DNA from: Candidatus Methylomirabilota bacterium
GTDB taxonomy: Bacteria > Methylomirabilota > Methylomirabilia > Rokubacteriales > CSP1-6
NCBI GenBank assembly: GCA_035315345.1
Contig: DATFYA010000020.1
Span: 1-54,339 of the forward strand
Reading direction: 5' to 3'
DNA: 54,339 nucleotides
Under the pieces are notes generated by a model. That model searched no databases, was not told where the DNA came from, and saw only the letters and a list, made by a program, of their open reading frames with translations. Numbering within the stretch: position 1 is the first letter of the stretch; each line of letters opens with the position of its first letter. This document shows, piece by piece, positions 1-10,797 of the stretch. A program made the translations under genes and the position numbers.

Positions 1-632
1 TAGACCATCGGGGTGTACACCGGGCCGGGGGCGATGCAGTTGACGCGGATGCCGTCGCGGCCGTGATCCACCGCCATGGCCCGGCTGAGCGCGATCACCG
101 CGCCCTTGGAGGCGGAGTAGGTGGTGAGGCCGCGCGGGCGCAGGGCCGAGATCGACGAGATGTTCACGATGGCTCCGCCCTTGGCGGTGCGGATCATCTC
201 GGGGATCACGGCCCTGGAGGCGAGGAACATGGTCTCGACGTTGACCTGCATCACCCGCCGCCAGGTCTCGGGCTTCTCCTCGACCACGCTGCCCTTGCTG
301 CCGATGCCCACGTTGTTGACCAGGAAGTCGACGCGGCCGTAGCGGCTCGCCGCCTCGCGGGCCATGGCCGCGCACTGCGCCTCGTCGGTGACGTCGCCCG
401 CGAGAGCCGACGCGGTGCCGCCCTCCGCGGCGATCATCTCGGCGGTGCGCGTGGCGAGGCCCTCGTCGCGATCGACGACGAGCACGCGGGTGCCGCTGCG
501 GGCGAGGAGGATGCAGGCCGCGCGTCCGTTGCCGATGCCGTCGCCCGCGGCGCCGCCGCCGGTGACGATGGCCACCCGTCCCGCCAGCTCCGGATCGTCT
601 TCGGGCCGCGTGGCGGCCGGGGCTGCGCTCAT
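1..632 (-). CDS. SDR-family NAD(P)-dependent oxidoreductase (3' end outside window)
   Basis: Short-chain dehydrogenase/reductase; the protein begins MSAAPAATRPEDD and about 210 residues are visible before the window edge. The Rossmann nucleotide-binding stretch reads VAIVTGGGAAGDGIGNG, followed by the NNVG motif, a catalytic Ser in NISSISAL and the YSASK catalytic Tyr/Lys. About 40 residues of a usual 250-residue SDR are therefore missing. The ATG at 632 follows a weak AAAGGCGG ribosome site. It is the last visible gene of the minus-strand run starting at the efflux operon. The substrate cannot be read from the sequence; the SDR assignment is secure. Confidence 0.9.
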   Translation of the reverse strand, partial: MSAAPAATRPEDDPELAGRVAIVTGGGAAGDGIGNGRAACILLARSGTRVLVVDRDEGLATRTAEMIAAEGGTASALAGDVTDEAQCAAMAREAASRYGRVDFLVNNVGIGSKGSVVEEKPETWRRVMQVNVETMFLASRAVIPEMIRTAKGGAIVNISSISALRPRGLTTYSASKGAVIALSRAMAVDHGRDGIRVNCIAPGPVYTPMV

Positions 633-713
633 GTCGTCCGCCTTTCGTCGTGGGCTCGCCGGTGGCTCGCGGCGACTCCGGGCGCGGCGCTCCCGCTCAC
701 GCGCGCCTCCGGC

Positions 714-1499
714 TCAGATGACGGGTGCGGGGGCGTGCGGGGTGGCCTGCCACTGCGCGGGATCGTGCCCGTAGAACACGGTGGCGCCCGCCTGATCGCG
801 CAGCCGTCGCAGCGTGGCCAGCGACTCGCGCATGATCGGCGCGCTCCACAGGACGCGCGGCAGCACGTCGCGGTCCATGTTCTCCCGCGTATAGCAGGCG
901 TCGGCCGCGCAGACCAGGTCCGGGCCCTTCCCGGCGCGCACGCGCAGCGACTGGTGCCCCGGCGTGTGGCCGAAGGTGGGGAACAGGAGCACGGTGCCAT
1001 CGCCGAAGACGTCGTGCTCGCCGTCGACGAGCCGGTAGTCCAGGGGATGGTCGAAATCGAGCGGGCTCGGATTGTAGCCGGGGGCGAAGCCAGGCCGCCG
1101 CGCCGCGTCCATCTCCGCCTTCTGCACGAGGAAGGTGGAGCGGGGGAAGAACTCGTTGCCGCCGCAGTGGTCGAAGTGCAGGTGCGAGTTGGCCACGTAG
1201 CGCACGTCGTCGGGGGCGAGGCCGAGGAGCGCCAGCTGCGGCACGATGTCCTCGCCCGCCTTCGACCGGTCGGTCAGGCGCTTGGCCCGCTCCGGGCCCA
1301 TGCGCGAGATCGGATCGACGCGGACCTGGCAGTGCACGCCGGTGTCGAAGAGCAGGCGGCCCTTCGGATGCGCGACGAGGACGCTCATCACCGGCACCGT
1401 CCACGGCTGGCCGGCCGGGAGATCGTCGAGCATGCTGGCGCGGTCCAGCTCGAGCGCGCCGCTGCAGAGCGCGAACACGGAGATCACGGCGGCTACCAT
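714..1499 (-). CDS. Metallo-beta-lactamase-fold hydrolase, N-acyl homoserine lactonase-like
   Basis: A 261-residue MBL-fold protein with the metal-binding motif SHLHFDHCGGN, a downstream His in TFGHTPGHQS, the Asp ligand in CAADACYT and a C-terminal YGHDPAQW. This layout (early LFDTG, HLHFDH, GHTPGH, DxCY, GHD) is that of the AttM/AiiA lactonase branch. These enzymes open lactone rings, including those of acyl-homoserine lactone signals, but the branch also contains other hydrolases, so the substrate is inferred. The frame stays open upstream to 1766, but that part overlaps the flavin reductase. The ATG at 1499, 47 bp after the reductase stop, gives a normal family length. Confidence 0.8.
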   Translation of the reverse strand: MVAAVISVFALCSGALELDRASMLDDLPAGQPWTVPVMSVLVAHPKGRLLFDTGVHCQVRVDPISRMGPERAKRLTDRSKAGEDIVPQLALLGLAPDDVRYVANSHLHFDHCGGNEFFPRSTFLVQKAEMDAARRPGFAPGYNPSPLDFDHPLDYRLVDGEHDVFGDGTVLLFPTFGHTPGHQSLRVRAGKGPDLVCAADACYTRENMDRDVLPRVLWSAPIMRESLATLRRLRDQAGATVFYGHDPAQWQATPHAPAPVI

Positions 1500-1546
1500 A
1501 AACCGTCCCACGCCGGTTGTCAGGTGGAAATCGCCCCTCTCCGAAT

Positions 1547-2164
1547 TTACCCCCGGTAGTTCTCGTTCGGCCGCTTCATCTCGAAGATGTCGTGGATGTA
1601 GGCGTACTGGTGCCCGGCGAGACGGCCGACCGGCTTCAGGCGTCCCACGTCGATGCGCCCGGTGCCCGCGTCGTAGACGTCCTCGCGCACGTGGAAGTAG
1701 ACGATCTCGCCCAGGACCAGCTGGTGGGGGCCGTGGCCCACCGGGATGATCTGGGCCACGCGGCACTCGAGGCTGACCGGAGCCTGCAGCACGCGCGGGG
1801 CGCGCACCCGCACGCCCGGCGCGGCGGTGAGCCCGGTCAGCGCGAACTCGTCCACCTCGGGCGGGTACTCCCCCGAGCTCAGGTTCATCTGCTCGGCGCG
1901 GTCGTCGTCCACGATGTTCACCACGAAGTCGCCCGTGTGCTCGGCGTTGCGCACGGTGTCCTTGCGGTCAGTCGCGCGCGGGCCCGAGGAGAACGCGATG
2001 GTGGGCGGGTCCCCGCAGACGCCCATGAAGAAGCTGAACGGGGCGAGGTTGTGGACGCCGTCGGCGCTCACCGTGGAGACCCAGGCGATCGGCCGCGGCA
2101 CCACGCAGCCGATCAGCAGCTTGTAGGTGGCCTCCGACTTCATCGTGCGCGGATCGAGCTGCAT
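1547..2164 (-). CDS. Flavin reductase-like FMN-binding protein
   Basis: A 205-residue protein of the flavin reductase-like/FMN-binding split-barrel family. It starts MQLDPRTMKSEATYKLL and contains the typical VVPRPIAWVST strand, the NLAPFSFFMGVCGDPP flavin-binding segment and a KDTVRN helix. Members bind FMN and supply reduced flavin to partner monooxygenases or act as stand-alone reductases. A good ribosome site (GAGAGGAGCC) precedes the ATG. It sits 31 bp after the second RND pump gene and 47 bp before the lactonase-like gene, so it is probably co-transcribed with the efflux operon. No partner oxygenase is visible. Confidence 0.85.
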   Translation of the reverse strand: MQLDPRTMKSEATYKLLIGCVVPRPIAWVSTVSADGVHNLAPFSFFMGVCGDPPTIAFSSGPRATDRKDTVRNAEHTGDFVVNIVDDDRAEQMNLSSGEYPPEVDEFALTGLTAAPGVRVRAPRVLQAPVSLECRVAQIIPVGHGPHQLVLGEIVYFHVREDVYDAGTGRIDVGRLKPVGRLAGHQYAYIHDIFEMKRPNENYRG

Positions 2165-2195
2165 GCGAGGCTCCTCTCTCTCGGGGACGACGGGG

Positions 2196-5100
2196 TCAGG
2201 TGCCGCTGCCGCCGCTGATGCCGGGAGCGGGCCGGCGGATGCCGATGCGCTCGCCGATGCGGCCCCAGCCCGCGGCGGTGCGCAACCGCCAGCGCTCCAG
2301 GAACAGGTAGATCACGGGGGTCGTGTAGAGCGTCAGCAGCTGGCTCAGCAGCAGCCCGCCCACGATGGACACGCCGAGGGGCCGCCGCAGCTCCGATCCG
2401 ATGCCGGCGCCCAGGGCCAGGGGCAGAGCGCCGAGCAGCGCGGCCATCGTGGTCATCAGGATGGGCCGGAGCCGCTGCAGGCACGCGTGGTAGATCGCGT
2501 CGTGGGGGGCGCGGCCCTCGCGCCGCTCGAGGTCGAGCGCGACGTCGATGACCAGGATCGCGTTCTTCTTCACGATGCCGATGAGCAGGATGATGCCGAT
2601 CAGCGCGATGATCGACAGCTCCATGTCGAAGGCCATGAGCGCGAGCAGCGCGCCCACGCCCGCCGACGGCAGGGTGGACAGGATGGTGAGCGGGTGCACG
2701 TAGCTCTCGTAGAGGACGCCCAGCACCACGTACACCGTCAGCAGCGCGGCCAGGATCAGCAGGGGCTGGGTGGCCAGCGAATCCTGGAAGGCCTGGGCCA
2801 CTCCCGCGAACTTGCCCTGGATGCTCGCGGGCAGCCCGATGCGGCGGGCCGCGCCCTCGACCGCGGTCACCGCGTCGCCCAGCGCCACCCCGGGGGCCAG
2901 GTTGAAGGAGATGGTCACCGCCGGGAAGAGGCCCTGGTGGTTGACCTGCAGCGGCGCCGCGCTCGGCTCGAACCGGGTCAGCGCGGTGAGCGGCACCTGG
3001 GTGCCGGCGGTGGAGCGGACGTAGATGCCGCGCAGGGCGTCGGGGCTCTGCCAGAACTCGGGGGCCACCTCCATCACCACGTGGTACTGGTTCAGCGACG
3101 TGTAGATGGTGGACACCTGCCGCTGGCCGAAGGCGCTGTAGAGCGTCTCGTCGATCAGGCGCGTGCTCACGCCCAGGCGGGCCGCGGTGGCCCGGTCGAT
3201 GGTGAGCGGCACCTGCAGGCCCGCGTCCTGCTGGTCGCTCGACACGTCACGCAGCTGGGGCAGATCGCGCAGGGCCGCCAGCATGCGCGGCGCCCACTCG
3301 CTCAAATCGCGAAGGCTGTCGGCCTGGAAGGAGTACTGGTACTGCGCGTTGCCGCGGCGGCCGCCCAGCCGGATGTCCTGCACCGCCTGCAGGTAGAGGG
3401 TCGCGCCGGCCACCCGCGCGAGCTTGGGCCGCAGGCGCGTGATGATCTGGTCCGCGCTCGCGTCGCGCTGGTGGCGCGGCTTGAGCGCCACGAACATGCG
3501 CGCGGTGTTCACGGTGGTGCCGCGTCCGCCGCCGCCGCCGGTGTAGGTGGTGGCGGTGGCCACCCCCGGATCGGCCTGCACGATCGCGGCGAGCCGGGTC
3601 ACCTTGTCGCGCATGGCCTGAAAGGAAATGTCCTGCGAGGCCACGATCGAGCCGGTGAGCCGGCCGTTGTCCTGCTGGGGGAAGAAGCCCTTGGGGATCA
3701 CCACGAAGAGGTACGCGGTCAGCCCCAGGGTGACGGTCGCGATGAGCAGCACGGTGCGCCGGTAGCGCAGGGACCAGCTCAGGCTCCTCGCGTAGCCGCC
3801 CTGGATCCGGTCGAACACCCACTCGCCGGCCCGGTAGAGGCGGCCGCGGGGCCGGTCGGCGTGCGAGCGGAGCAGGCGCGCGCACATCATCGGGGTGGCG
3901 GTGAGCGAGATCACCAGCGAGACCAGCACCGCGACCGAGAGCACCACCGCGAACTCGCGGAACAGCCGGCCGATCAGGCCGCCCATCAACAAGATCGGGA
4001 TGAACACCGCGACCAGCGAGATCGACATGGAGAGCACGGTGAAGCCGATCTCGCGCGCGCCGGTGACCGCGGCCTCCAGGGTCGACATGCCCGCCTCGAG
4101 GTGGCGCGTGACGTTCTCGACCACCACGATCGCGTCGTCCACCACGAAGCCGGTGGCCACCGTCAGGGCCATCAGCGACAGGTTGTCGATGGAGTAGCCG
4201 ATCAGGTACATGAACGCGAAGGTGCCGACCAGCGACACCGGCACCACCACGCCGGGGATCGCGGTGGCCCGCCAGTCGCGCAGGAACAGGAACACCACCA
4301 GCACCACCAGGGCCACCGAGATCATCAGGGCGTGCTCGACGTCTCCCACCGAGGCGCGGATGGTGACGGTCTGATCGAGCACCGGGGTCAGCGTCACGTC
4401 GGCGGGCAGGAGCGCGTGCAGCTCGGGGTCGGCCTCGCGGATCCGGTCCACCGTCTCGATGATGTTGGCGCCGGGCTGGCGGAAGATGATGATCAGGGCG
4501 GCGGGCTTGCCGTTGGCGATGCCGACCGCGCGCAGGTCCTCGACGGAATCCACCACCTCGGCCACGTCGGACAGCCGCACCGCCGCCCCGTTGCGCCAGG
4601 CCACCAGCAGTGGCCGGTACTCGCTGGCGTGGCGGAGCTGATCGCTGGTGCGCAGCTCCCACGCCCGCTGCGTCCCGTGGATCTGACCCTTCGGGCGGTT
4701 GACGTTGGCGCTGGCCAGAACCGCGCGCACGTCCTCCAGGCCGATGTTGTAGCGGGCCAGCGCGTGCGGGTTCAGCTCCACCCGCACCGCGGGCAGCGAG
4801 CTGCCGCCCACGAAGACCTGGCCGACGCCGTCGATCTGGGCCAGCTTCTGCTGGAGGATCGTCGAGGCCATGTCGTAGAGCTGCCCGGTGCTCGCGGTGG
4901 CCGAGGTCAGCGCGAGGATCATGATCGGCGCGTCGGCCGGATTGACCTTCCGGTAGGTGGGATTGCTCGGCAGGTTCGACGGCAGCTGGCCGCTCGCCGC
5001 ATTGATGGCCGACTGCACGTCGCGCGCCGCGCCGTTGATGTCGCGCGAGAGATCGAACTGCAGGGCCACGCTCGTCGAGCCGAGGAAGCTCGTCGAGGTC

Positions 5101-5339
5101 ATCTCGTTCACCGCGGCGATGCGCGAGAACTGGCGCTCGAGCGGGGTGGCCACCGCCGAGGCCATCGTCTCCGGGCTCGCCCCGGGAAGACCGGCCGAGA
5201 CGCTGATGGTCGGGAAGTCCACCTGGGGCAGCGGCGCCACCGGCAAGAGCCGGAAGCCGATGGTCCCGGCCAAGACCAGCGCGAGCGTGAGCAGCGTGGT
5301 GCCGACGGGCCGCCGGATGAACGGGCCGGAGAGGTTCAC
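2196..5339 (-). CDS. RND multidrug efflux permease, MdtC-like subunit
   Basis: A 1047-residue inner-membrane proton antiporter of the hydrophobe/amphiphile efflux-1 RND family. The N-terminus [17 protein letters not shown], the porter-domain phrases LPQVDFPT and VNPADAPIM, and the proton-relay aspartates in [14 protein letters not shown] near residue 400 are diagnostic. The relay Lys is present in [14 protein letters not shown]. The start is the GTG at 5339, which overlaps the stop of the preceding pump gene (GTGA), indicating translational coupling. Two adjacent non-identical permeases with one adaptor match the MdtB/MdtC heteromeric layout. No outer-membrane TolC-type channel gene lies nearby. 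Confidence 0.93.
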   Translation of the reverse strand: MNLSGPFIRRPVGTTLLTLALVLAGTIGFRLLPVAPLPQVDFPTISVSAGLPGASPETMASAVATPLERQFSRIAAVNEMTSTSFLGSTSVALQFDLSRDINGAARDVQSAINAASGQLPSNLPSNPTYRKVNPADAPIMILALTSATASTGQLYDMASTILQQKLAQIDGVGQVFVGGSSLPAVRVELNPHALARYNIGLEDVRAVLASANVNRPKGQIHGTQRAWELRTSDQLRHASEYRPLLVAWRNGAAVRLSDVAEVVDSVEDLRAVGIANGKPAALIIIFRQPGANIIETVDRIREADPELHALLPADVTLTPVLDQTVTIRASVGDVEHALMISVALVVLVVFLFLRDWRATAIPGVVVPVSLVGTFAFMYLIGYSIDNLSLMALTVATGFVVDDAIVVVENVTRHLEAGMSTLEAAVTGAREIGFTVLSMSISLVAVFIPILLMGGLIGRLFREFAVVLSVAVLVSLVISLTATPMMCARLLRSHADRPRGRLYRAGEWVFDRIQGGYARSLSWSLRYRRTVLLIATVTLGLTAYLFVVIPKGFFPQQDNGRLTGSIVASQDISFQAMRDKVTRLAAIVQADPGVATATTYTGGGGGRGTTVNTARMFVALKPRHQRDASADQIITRLRPKLARVAGATLYLQAVQDIRLGGRRGNAQYQYSFQADSLRDLSEWAPRMLAALRDLPQLRDVSSDQQDAGLQVPLTIDRATAARLGVSTRLIDETLYSAFGQRQVSTIYTSLNQYHVVMEVAPEFWQSPDALRGIYVRSTAGTQVPLTALTRFEPSAAPLQVNHQGLFPAVTISFNLAPGVALGDAVTAVEGAARRIGLPASIQGKFAGVAQAFQDSLATQPLLILAALLTVYVVLGVLYESYVHPLTILSTLPSAGVGALLALMAFDMELSIIALIGIILLIGIVKKNAILVIDVALDLERREGRAPHDAIYHACLQRLRPILMTTMAALLGALPLALGAGIGSELRRPLGVSIVGGLLLSQLLTLYTTPVIYLFLERWRLRTAAGWGRIGERIGIRRPAPGISGGSGT

Positions 5340-8300
5340 GGCCGCGAGGGCTCGACGGGCGCGCCGGCGGGGACCGCGCGCCGGCGGACCGCGGGCGAGA
5401 CGAGGCGGTCGAAGGCCAGGTAGATGACCGGCGTGGTGTAGAGCGTGAGGAGCTGGCTCATGATGAGCCCGCCCACGATCGCCACCCCGAGCGGCTGGCG
5501 CAGCTCGGAGCCCACGCCCTGGCCCAGCGCGAGGGGCACGCCACCCAGGAGCGCGGCCATGGTGGTCATGACGATGGGGCGGAAGCGGAGCAGGCACGCC
5601 TGGTAGATCGCCTCGGGGGCCGGCTTGCCCTCGGTGCGCTGGGCGTCCAGCGCGAAGTCGATCATCATGATCGCGTTCTTCATCACGATGCCGATCAGCA
5701 AGATGATGCCGATCAGCGCGATCACGCTGAGGTCCAGACGGGCCGCGAGCAGGGCGAGCAGCGCGCCCACCCCCGCCGAGGGCAGCGTGGACAGGATCGT
5801 GACCGGGTGGATCCAGCTCTCGTACAGCACGCCCAGCACGATGTAGACGCACACCACCGCGGCCAGGATCAGGAGCGGCTCGTTGGCGAGCGAGGCCTGG
5901 AAGGCGCGAGCCGCGCCCTGGAAGCTGGCCTCGATCGAGGCGGGCATCCGGATGTCGCGCCGGGCCTGCTCGATGGCGTCGACCGCCTCGCCGAGCGAGG
6001 TGCCGGGGGCGAGATTGAACGAGACGGTCACCGCCGGGAACTGGCCCTGGTGGCTCACCAGCAGCGGGCTGGCCCGCTCCTCGAAGGTCGTGAAGGTGGA
6101 GAGCGGCACCTGCCCGCCGGTGCTCGAGCGCAGGTAGATCTGGTTGAGGGCCGCGGGATCCTGCCGGAACTCGGGCTTGACCTCCAGCACCACCCGGTAC
6201 TGGTTCAGCTGGGTGAAGATCGTGGAGATCTGGCGCTGGCCGAACGCGTTGTAGAGCGCGTCGTCGATCATCTGCGGGGTGATGCCGAGGCGCGCGGCGG
6301 TATTGCGGTCGATGCGCACCGAGGTCTCGAGCCCCTGGTCCTGCTGATCGCTCGCGACGTCTCGGAGCTCGGGCCGGCCGCGCAGGCGCTCGACGAGGCG
6401 GGGCGCCCACGTGTTCAGCTCGGCCAGGCTCGGCGTCTCCAGGCTGTACTGGTACTGGGTGCGGCTGACCCGGTCCTCCACCGTGAGGTCCTGCACGGGC
6501 TGCAGATAGAGCGTGATGCCCGGCACCTGGGCCAGGCGCGGGCGCAGCCGCTCGATGACGTCGCGCGCGCCCACCCGGCGCTCGTCGAGCGGCTTGAGCG
6601 TGATCAGGATGCGCCCGCTGTTGAGCGTCACGTTGGTGCCGTCCACGCCGATGAACCCGGAGAGCGTCTGCACCGCCGGGTCGTCCAGGATGGCCCGGGC
6701 GAGGGCCTGCTGGCGCTGGGCCATCGCGGGGAACGACACCGACTGCGGCGCCTCCGAGATGCCGAGGATCACCCCGGTGTCCTGCACCGGAAACAGGCCC
6801 TTCGGCACCACGGTGTAGAGCACGAGGGTGAGCCCGAGGGTCGCCACCGCCACGACCAGGGTCAGGGGCTGGTGATTCAGGACGGCGCGAAGCGTGCGCG
6901 CGTAGAGCGCGAGCACGCGACTGAAGACGGCCTGCGAGGCGCGGGCCACGCGCCCGGCCTCCTGCGCCGGGCGATGGTGCAGCAGCTTCGCGCAGAGCAT
7001 GGGGGTCAGGGTCAACGACACCGCGGCCGACACCAGGATCGCCGCGCTCAGGGTGATCGCGAACTCGCGGAAGAGGCGGCCCACGATGTCGCCCATGAAC
7101 AGCAGCGGGATGAGCACCGCGATCAGGGACACGGTCAGGGAGAGGATGGTGAAGCCGATCTGCGCGGACCCCTTGAGCGCGGCCCGCAGCGGCGGGTCGC
7201 CGGCCTCGATGTAGCGCGCGATGTTCTCGATCATCACCACCGCGTCGTCCACCACGAAGCCGGTGGCGATGGTCAGCGCCATCAGGGAGAGGTTGTTCAG
7301 GCTGAAGCCCAGCGCGTACATGACCGCGAAGGTGCCGATGATCGACACCGGCACCGCGATCGACGGGATGAACGTGGCCGCGGGGCTGCCCAGGAACAGG
7401 AAGATCACCAGCACCACCAGGATCACCGCGAGGGTCAGCTCGATCTGCACGTCGTGGACCGAAGCCCGGATGGTGATGGTGCGGTCGGTCAGGACCGACA
7501 CCGTCACCGCCGAGGGCAGGGTGGACTCGAGCGTGGGCAGGAGCCGCTTCACCCGGTCCACCACCTGGATCAGGTTGGCGCCCGGCTGGCGCTGGATGTT
7601 GACGATCACCGCCGGCTCGGTGCCCATCCACGCGGCCTGGCGCACGTTCTCCGCGTCGTCGATGGTGTCGGCCACGTCGGAGAGATGCACCGGCGCGCCG
7701 TTGCGATAGGCGATGACCAGGTTGCGGTACTGCTCGCTCGAGACGAGCTGATCGTTGGCCCCGATGGTGAAGGCCTGGCGCGGGCCGTCCAGGCTGCCCT
7801 TGGCCTGGTTGACGCTGGCGCTGGCCACCGCGGCGCGCAGGTCCTCGAGGGTGAGCGAGTTGGCGGCGAGCCGCGCCGGGTTCGCCTGGATGCGGATGGC
7901 CGGCTTCTGCCCGCCGCTGAGCGACACGAGCCCGACCCCGGGCAGCTGGGAGATCTTGGGCAGGAGCCGCGTGTCGGCCAGGTCCTGCACGGTGGTGAGG
8001 GGCAGCGCCTTCGAGGTGAGCCCGAGGGTGAGGATGGGCGCGTCCGCCGGGTTCACCTTGCTGTAGATCGGCGGATTGGGCAGATCGGGGGGCAGGAACG
8101 AGGTCGCCGCGTTGATGGCCGCCTGCACCTGCTGCTCGGCGATGTCGAGCGCCAGGTTCAGGTCGAACTGCAGCGTGATGATCGACGCGGTGCCCGAGCT
8201 GGTCGAGGTCATCTGCTTCAGCCCGGGCATCTGGCCGAACTGGCGCTCGAGCGGGGCGGTGACCGCGGAGGCCATCACGTCGGGACTGGCGCCCGGATAG

Positions 8301-8449
8301 AACGTCTGCACCTGCATGGTCGGGTAGTCGACCTGGGGCAGGGCCGAGACGGAGAGGAGCCGGTACGCGACGAGACCGGCCAGGACGATCGCGGCAGTGA
8401 GGAGAGAGGTGGCGACCGGCCGCAGGATGAACGGCCGCGACGGGTTCAT
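5336..8449 (-). CDS. RND multidrug efflux permease, MdtB-like subunit
   Basis: A 1037-residue RND permease starting [19 protein letters not shown]. Signature segments include [13 protein letters not shown], the TM4 proton-relay pair D401-D402 in [13 protein letters not shown] and the TM10 Lys in [14 protein letters not shown]. Full length and intact, it is expected to form a trimer with its downstream paralogue and to export toxic small molecules, detergents or bile-like compounds; the actual substrates are unknown. Its ATG overlaps the adaptor stop (ATGA, 8446-8449), and its own stop overlaps the next permease start, so adaptor and both pumps form one coupled operon. Confidence 0.93.
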   Translation of the reverse strand: MNPSRPFILRPVATSLLTAAIVLAGLVAYRLLSVSALPQVDYPTMQVQTFYPGASPDVMASAVTAPLERQFGQMPGLKQMTSTSSGTASIITLQFDLNLALDIAEQQVQAAINAATSFLPPDLPNPPIYSKVNPADAPILTLGLTSKALPLTTVQDLADTRLLPKISQLPGVGLVSLSGGQKPAIRIQANPARLAANSLTLEDLRAAVASASVNQAKGSLDGPRQAFTIGANDQLVSSEQYRNLVIAYRNGAPVHLSDVADTIDDAENVRQAAWMGTEPAVIVNIQRQPGANLIQVVDRVKRLLPTLESTLPSAVTVSVLTDRTITIRASVHDVQIELTLAVILVVLVIFLFLGSPAATFIPSIAVPVSIIGTFAVMYALGFSLNNLSLMALTIATGFVVDDAVVMIENIARYIEAGDPPLRAALKGSAQIGFTILSLTVSLIAVLIPLLFMGDIVGRLFREFAITLSAAILVSAAVSLTLTPMLCAKLLHHRPAQEAGRVARASQAVFSRVLALYARTLRAVLNHQPLTLVVAVATLGLTLVLYTVVPKGLFPVQDTGVILGISEAPQSVSFPAMAQRQQALARAILDDPAVQTLSGFIGVDGTNVTLNSGRILITLKPLDERRVGARDVIERLRPRLAQVPGITLYLQPVQDLTVEDRVSRTQYQYSLETPSLAELNTWAPRLVERLRGRPELRDVASDQQDQGLETSVRIDRNTAARLGITPQMIDDALYNAFGQRQISTIFTQLNQYRVVLEVKPEFRQDPAALNQIYLRSSTGGQVPLSTFTTFEERASPLLVSHQGQFPAVTVSFNLAPGTSLGEAVDAIEQARRDIRMPASIEASFQGAARAFQASLANEPLLILAAVVCVYIVLGVLYESWIHPVTILSTLPSAGVGALLALLAARLDLSVIALIGIILLIGIVMKNAIMMIDFALDAQRTEGKPAPEAIYQACLLRFRPIVMTTMAALLGGVPLALGQGVGSELRQPLGVAIVGGLIMSQLLTLYTTPVIYLAFDRLVSPAVRRRAVPAGAPVEPSRP

Positions 8450-9660
8450 TTCGCCGGGCGCGCCCCCGCCGGGCGCTCGCGCACGGTCGGCTCCACGCGC
8501 GAGCGCTCTTGCACCTTGTCGACGCCGTCGACGATGAGGGCGTCGCCCGCGGCCACGCCCTCGCGGACCGCGGTCACGTTGCCCTCGGTGGGGCCGAGCG
8601 AGACCTTCCGCAGCTCCACCGTCTTGTCCGGCTTCGCCACGTACACGAACGGGCCCTGGGCTCCGCGCTGGACGGCGTCGTTCGGCACCAGCACCGCGCC
8701 CTTGAGCACGTCGACCTGCACGCGGGCGTTGACGAACTGGTTCGGGAACAGCTCGCCCTCGCGGTTCTCGAACGAGGCCTTGAGCCGCACCGTGCCGGTC
8801 CCCACGTCGATCTGGTTGTCGATCGCCACCAGCGTGCCGGTGGCGATCTTCGTCCGCCCCTCGCGATCGTACGCGTCGACCGGCAGCGCGCCGCCCTGGC
8901 GCTGGCGCGCGAGCACCGCGGGCAGGTTGTCCTGGGGAATCGTGAAGATCACCGCGATCGGCTGCACCTGGGTCAGCACCACGAGCCCGCCCGGATCGTT
9001 GGCGTGCACCATGTTGCCGGGATCGACCAGCCGCAGTCCGGCGCGCCCGGTGATCGGGGCGAGGATCTCGGTGTAGGTGAGCTGCAGGCGGATGCTGTCG
9101 ATCTGCCCCTGGTCGGACTTGATCGCGGCGGACAGCTGCGACACGGTCGACGCCTGCGTGTCGAGCTGCTGCTGCGGGATGAAGCCGCCCTTGACGAGCG
9201 AGCGATACCGCTCGAGGTCGAGCCGCGCGTTGTTCAGCGCGGCCTCGTCCTTCGCGAGCTGACCTTCCGCCTGGGTGAGCTGGGTCTCGAAGGGGCGCGG
9301 GTCGATCTCGGCCAGGAGATCGCCGGCCTTCACGCTCTGGCCTTCCTGGAACAGCGTCCGCATCAGCTGGCCGTCCACGCGGCTTCGCACCGTCACCGTG
9401 CTGAGCGGCGTGACCGAGCCGATGCCGGACAGATACACCGCGAGATCACCCGACCGCGCCGGACTGACCACCACCGGGACCGCGCGCGGCGCGGCCGGCG
9501 GGGCGGCGGACTGCGCCCGCCCGGGGACCTTGAGGGCCACGTAGGCGCCGATGCCGAGAAGCCCGGCCAGAGCCAGGCAGATGAGCCAGATCCGTCGGGA
9601 GGTCCGGCGGGTGGGGGATGACCCCTCCATCTCCGCGGTTTTGCTCGTCTCGACCGACAT
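8446..9660 (-). CDS. RND periplasmic adaptor (membrane fusion protein), MdtA-like
   Basis: A 404-residue membrane-fusion protein. One N-terminal membrane anchor (about residues 25-45, [18 protein letters not shown]) is followed by the lipoyl/barrel-sandwich half-motifs around [20 protein letters not shown], a helical hairpin (about 95-170) and the beta-barrel with [12 protein letters not shown]. It links the inner-membrane RND pump to an outer-membrane channel. The ribosome site GGGAGGAAG precedes the ATG. This is the first gene of the efflux operon; the 61 bp upstream contain a possible -10 (TATGCT on the minus strand, 9693-9698) but no clear -35. No TetR/MarR-type regulator is adjacent. Confidence 0.92.
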   Translation of the reverse strand: MSVETSKTAEMEGSSPTRRTSRRIWLICLALAGLLGIGAYVALKVPGRAQSAAPPAAPRAVPVVVSPARSGDLAVYLSGIGSVTPLSTVTVRSRVDGQLMRTLFQEGQSVKAGDLLAEIDPRPFETQLTQAEGQLAKDEAALNNARLDLERYRSLVKGGFIPQQQLDTQASTVSQLSAAIKSDQGQIDSIRLQLTYTEILAPITGRAGLRLVDPGNMVHANDPGGLVVLTQVQPIAVIFTIPQDNLPAVLARQRQGGALPVDAYDREGRTKIATGTLVAIDNQIDVGTGTVRLKASFENREGELFPNQFVNARVQVDVLKGAVLVPNDAVQRGAQGPFVYVAKPDKTVELRKVSLGPTEGNVTAVREGVAAGDALIVDGVDKVQERSRVEPTVRERPAGARPAK

Positions 9661-9721
9661 GCCGGGGCTTCCTCCCGTGTGGCTCCGCTTGTAGCATACT
9701 TCGACGCGGCGCTTCGCCCGA

Positions 9722-10609
9722 TCATTCGATCGACCCGTATTCCCGGCCCGCGCGCGCTCGAGCCACGCGCTCCGAGACGCCGATGTCGCACCACGTGCAC
9801 GGCGGCAGGCGCGCGACGGCCAACCGGGGCAGCGTCGACGCGAGCACGGAGCGCGAGAAGTCGGCGGCGGGAGCGAAGAGGTAGGCCTGCCGCACCGCCC
9901 ACCCCTCGAACTGCGTGCCGGCGAACACGGCGAGGCGGACCAGACGGTCGTGGAGCAGCGGCACGCACGCCCGGCCGGCCTCGATCAGCGCGGCGACGCC
10001 GGCGATGAAGCTGAACGTGCTCCACAGGCCGCCGAGCGAGAAGAGGCGGCACGCCGATTCCCGGCTCGGCTTCTCGCGGAATGCCCGCACCTGGTGGACC
10101 GCGCCGCCGCCGGCCCAGCCCAGGCGCGGGCCGGGCTCGATCCAGCCGTAGTCGGGATCGGGGTCGGTGGGCGGCGCGCCGAGCAGCACGAGCCAGTCGG
10201 GATGCGCGCGCACGTAGTGGACCACCTCGGCCACCTGGCCCAGGAAGACCGACTCCGCGAGGATGACGTGATCAGCGGGGAACACCGCGACCATCGCGTG
10301 CGGGTGGCGCGCACGGATCCAGTGAGCGGGCAGCAGGACCGAGGCGGCGGTGCCGCGGTCGGATGGCTGAGTCAGGACGTGCACCGCGGGCCGGCCGGCC
10401 AGCTCGGCGCCGACGAGTCGGGCGTGGTCGGCCTGCGTGACCACGACGGTGCGATCGGGTGGCACCAGCAGGGCGACGCGCGCGAGAGTCTGGCGCAGGA
10501 GCGATCGGGAGGCCCGCCGCCGCAGGCCTTCGCCTCCGGCGAGCACGATGGCCCAGAGGTCACCGCGGGACCGCAGATCGGGAGTCGAGGTGAGGGCCGT
10601 GGTGGTCAT
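9722..10609 (-). CDS. Mannose-1-phosphate guanylyltransferase-like nucleotidyltransferase lacking the catalytic loop
   Basis: A 295-residue sugar-1-phosphate nucleotidyltransferase of the ManC-like branch: WAIVLAGGEG at the N-terminus, AVFPADHVIL as the metal-binding Asp region, YGWIEPG and FREKPSRE. In this family the GGEG motif is followed by about 20 residues ending in a conserved PKQ lysine that contacts the sugar-nucleotide phosphates. Here GGEGLRRR runs straight into SRSLLRQTL, so that loop is absent although the frame is intact. The protein is therefore probably inactive or altered. Its ribosome site GAGGAGGG overlaps the stop codon of a tiny upstream ORF, which suggests coupling. Confidence 0.8.
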   Translation of the reverse strand: MTTTALTSTPDLRSRGDLWAIVLAGGEGLRRRASRSLLRQTLARVALLVPPDRTVVVTQADHARLVGAELAGRPAVHVLTQPSDRGTAASVLLPAHWIRARHPHAMVAVFPADHVILAESVFLGQVAEVVHYVRAHPDWLVLLGAPPTDPDPDYGWIEPGPRLGWAGGGAVHQVRAFREKPSRESACRLFSLGGLWSTFSFIAGVAALIEAGRACVPLLHDRLVRLAVFAGTQFEGWAVRQAYLFAPAADFSRSVLASTLPRLAVARLPPCTWCDIGVSERVARARAGREYGSIE

Positions 10610-10622
10610 TGGGCGGCCCTCC

Positions 10623-10715
10623 TCAGTTCGCCATCTCGACGACCCACTCAGCCCGGGCTGGCGGGATTCCGAACATCACGACGCTCGCGAACAGCACCGC
10701 GCAGAACTTGAGCAT
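10623..10715 (-). CDS. Small 30-residue peptide with signal sequence
   Basis: A short ORF preceded by a strong ribosome site (GAGGAGGATGCC then ATG), encoding MLKFCAVLFASVVMFGIPPA followed by RAEWVVEMAN. The first 22 residues look like a Sec signal peptide with an ARA cleavage site, leaving an eight-residue tail. Its TGA stop forms part of the ribosome site of the nucleotidyltransferase gene 13 bp downstream. It may be a secreted peptide, a translational coupler, or the remnant of a longer exported protein. I know no family for it. The good ribosome site and signal-like composition are the support. Confidence 0.55.
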   Translation of the reverse strand: MLKFCAVLFASVVMFGIPPARAEWVVEMAN

Positions 10716-10797
10716 GGCATCCTCCTCATCTGAAACAGGGTGCGTGACGACCACGTGCGCGCCGCGCGGGTCGATGCGGGGAACGGAATCGAAGAGG

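Noticed and set aside
2127-9621. Very long plus-strand frames (about 1,100 residues each) opposite the RND pump genes
   Set aside because: Their translations are His/Arg/Asp/Gly-rich repeats with no domain; they are antisense shadows of high-GC codon use. The minus-strand frames carry clear RND motifs.
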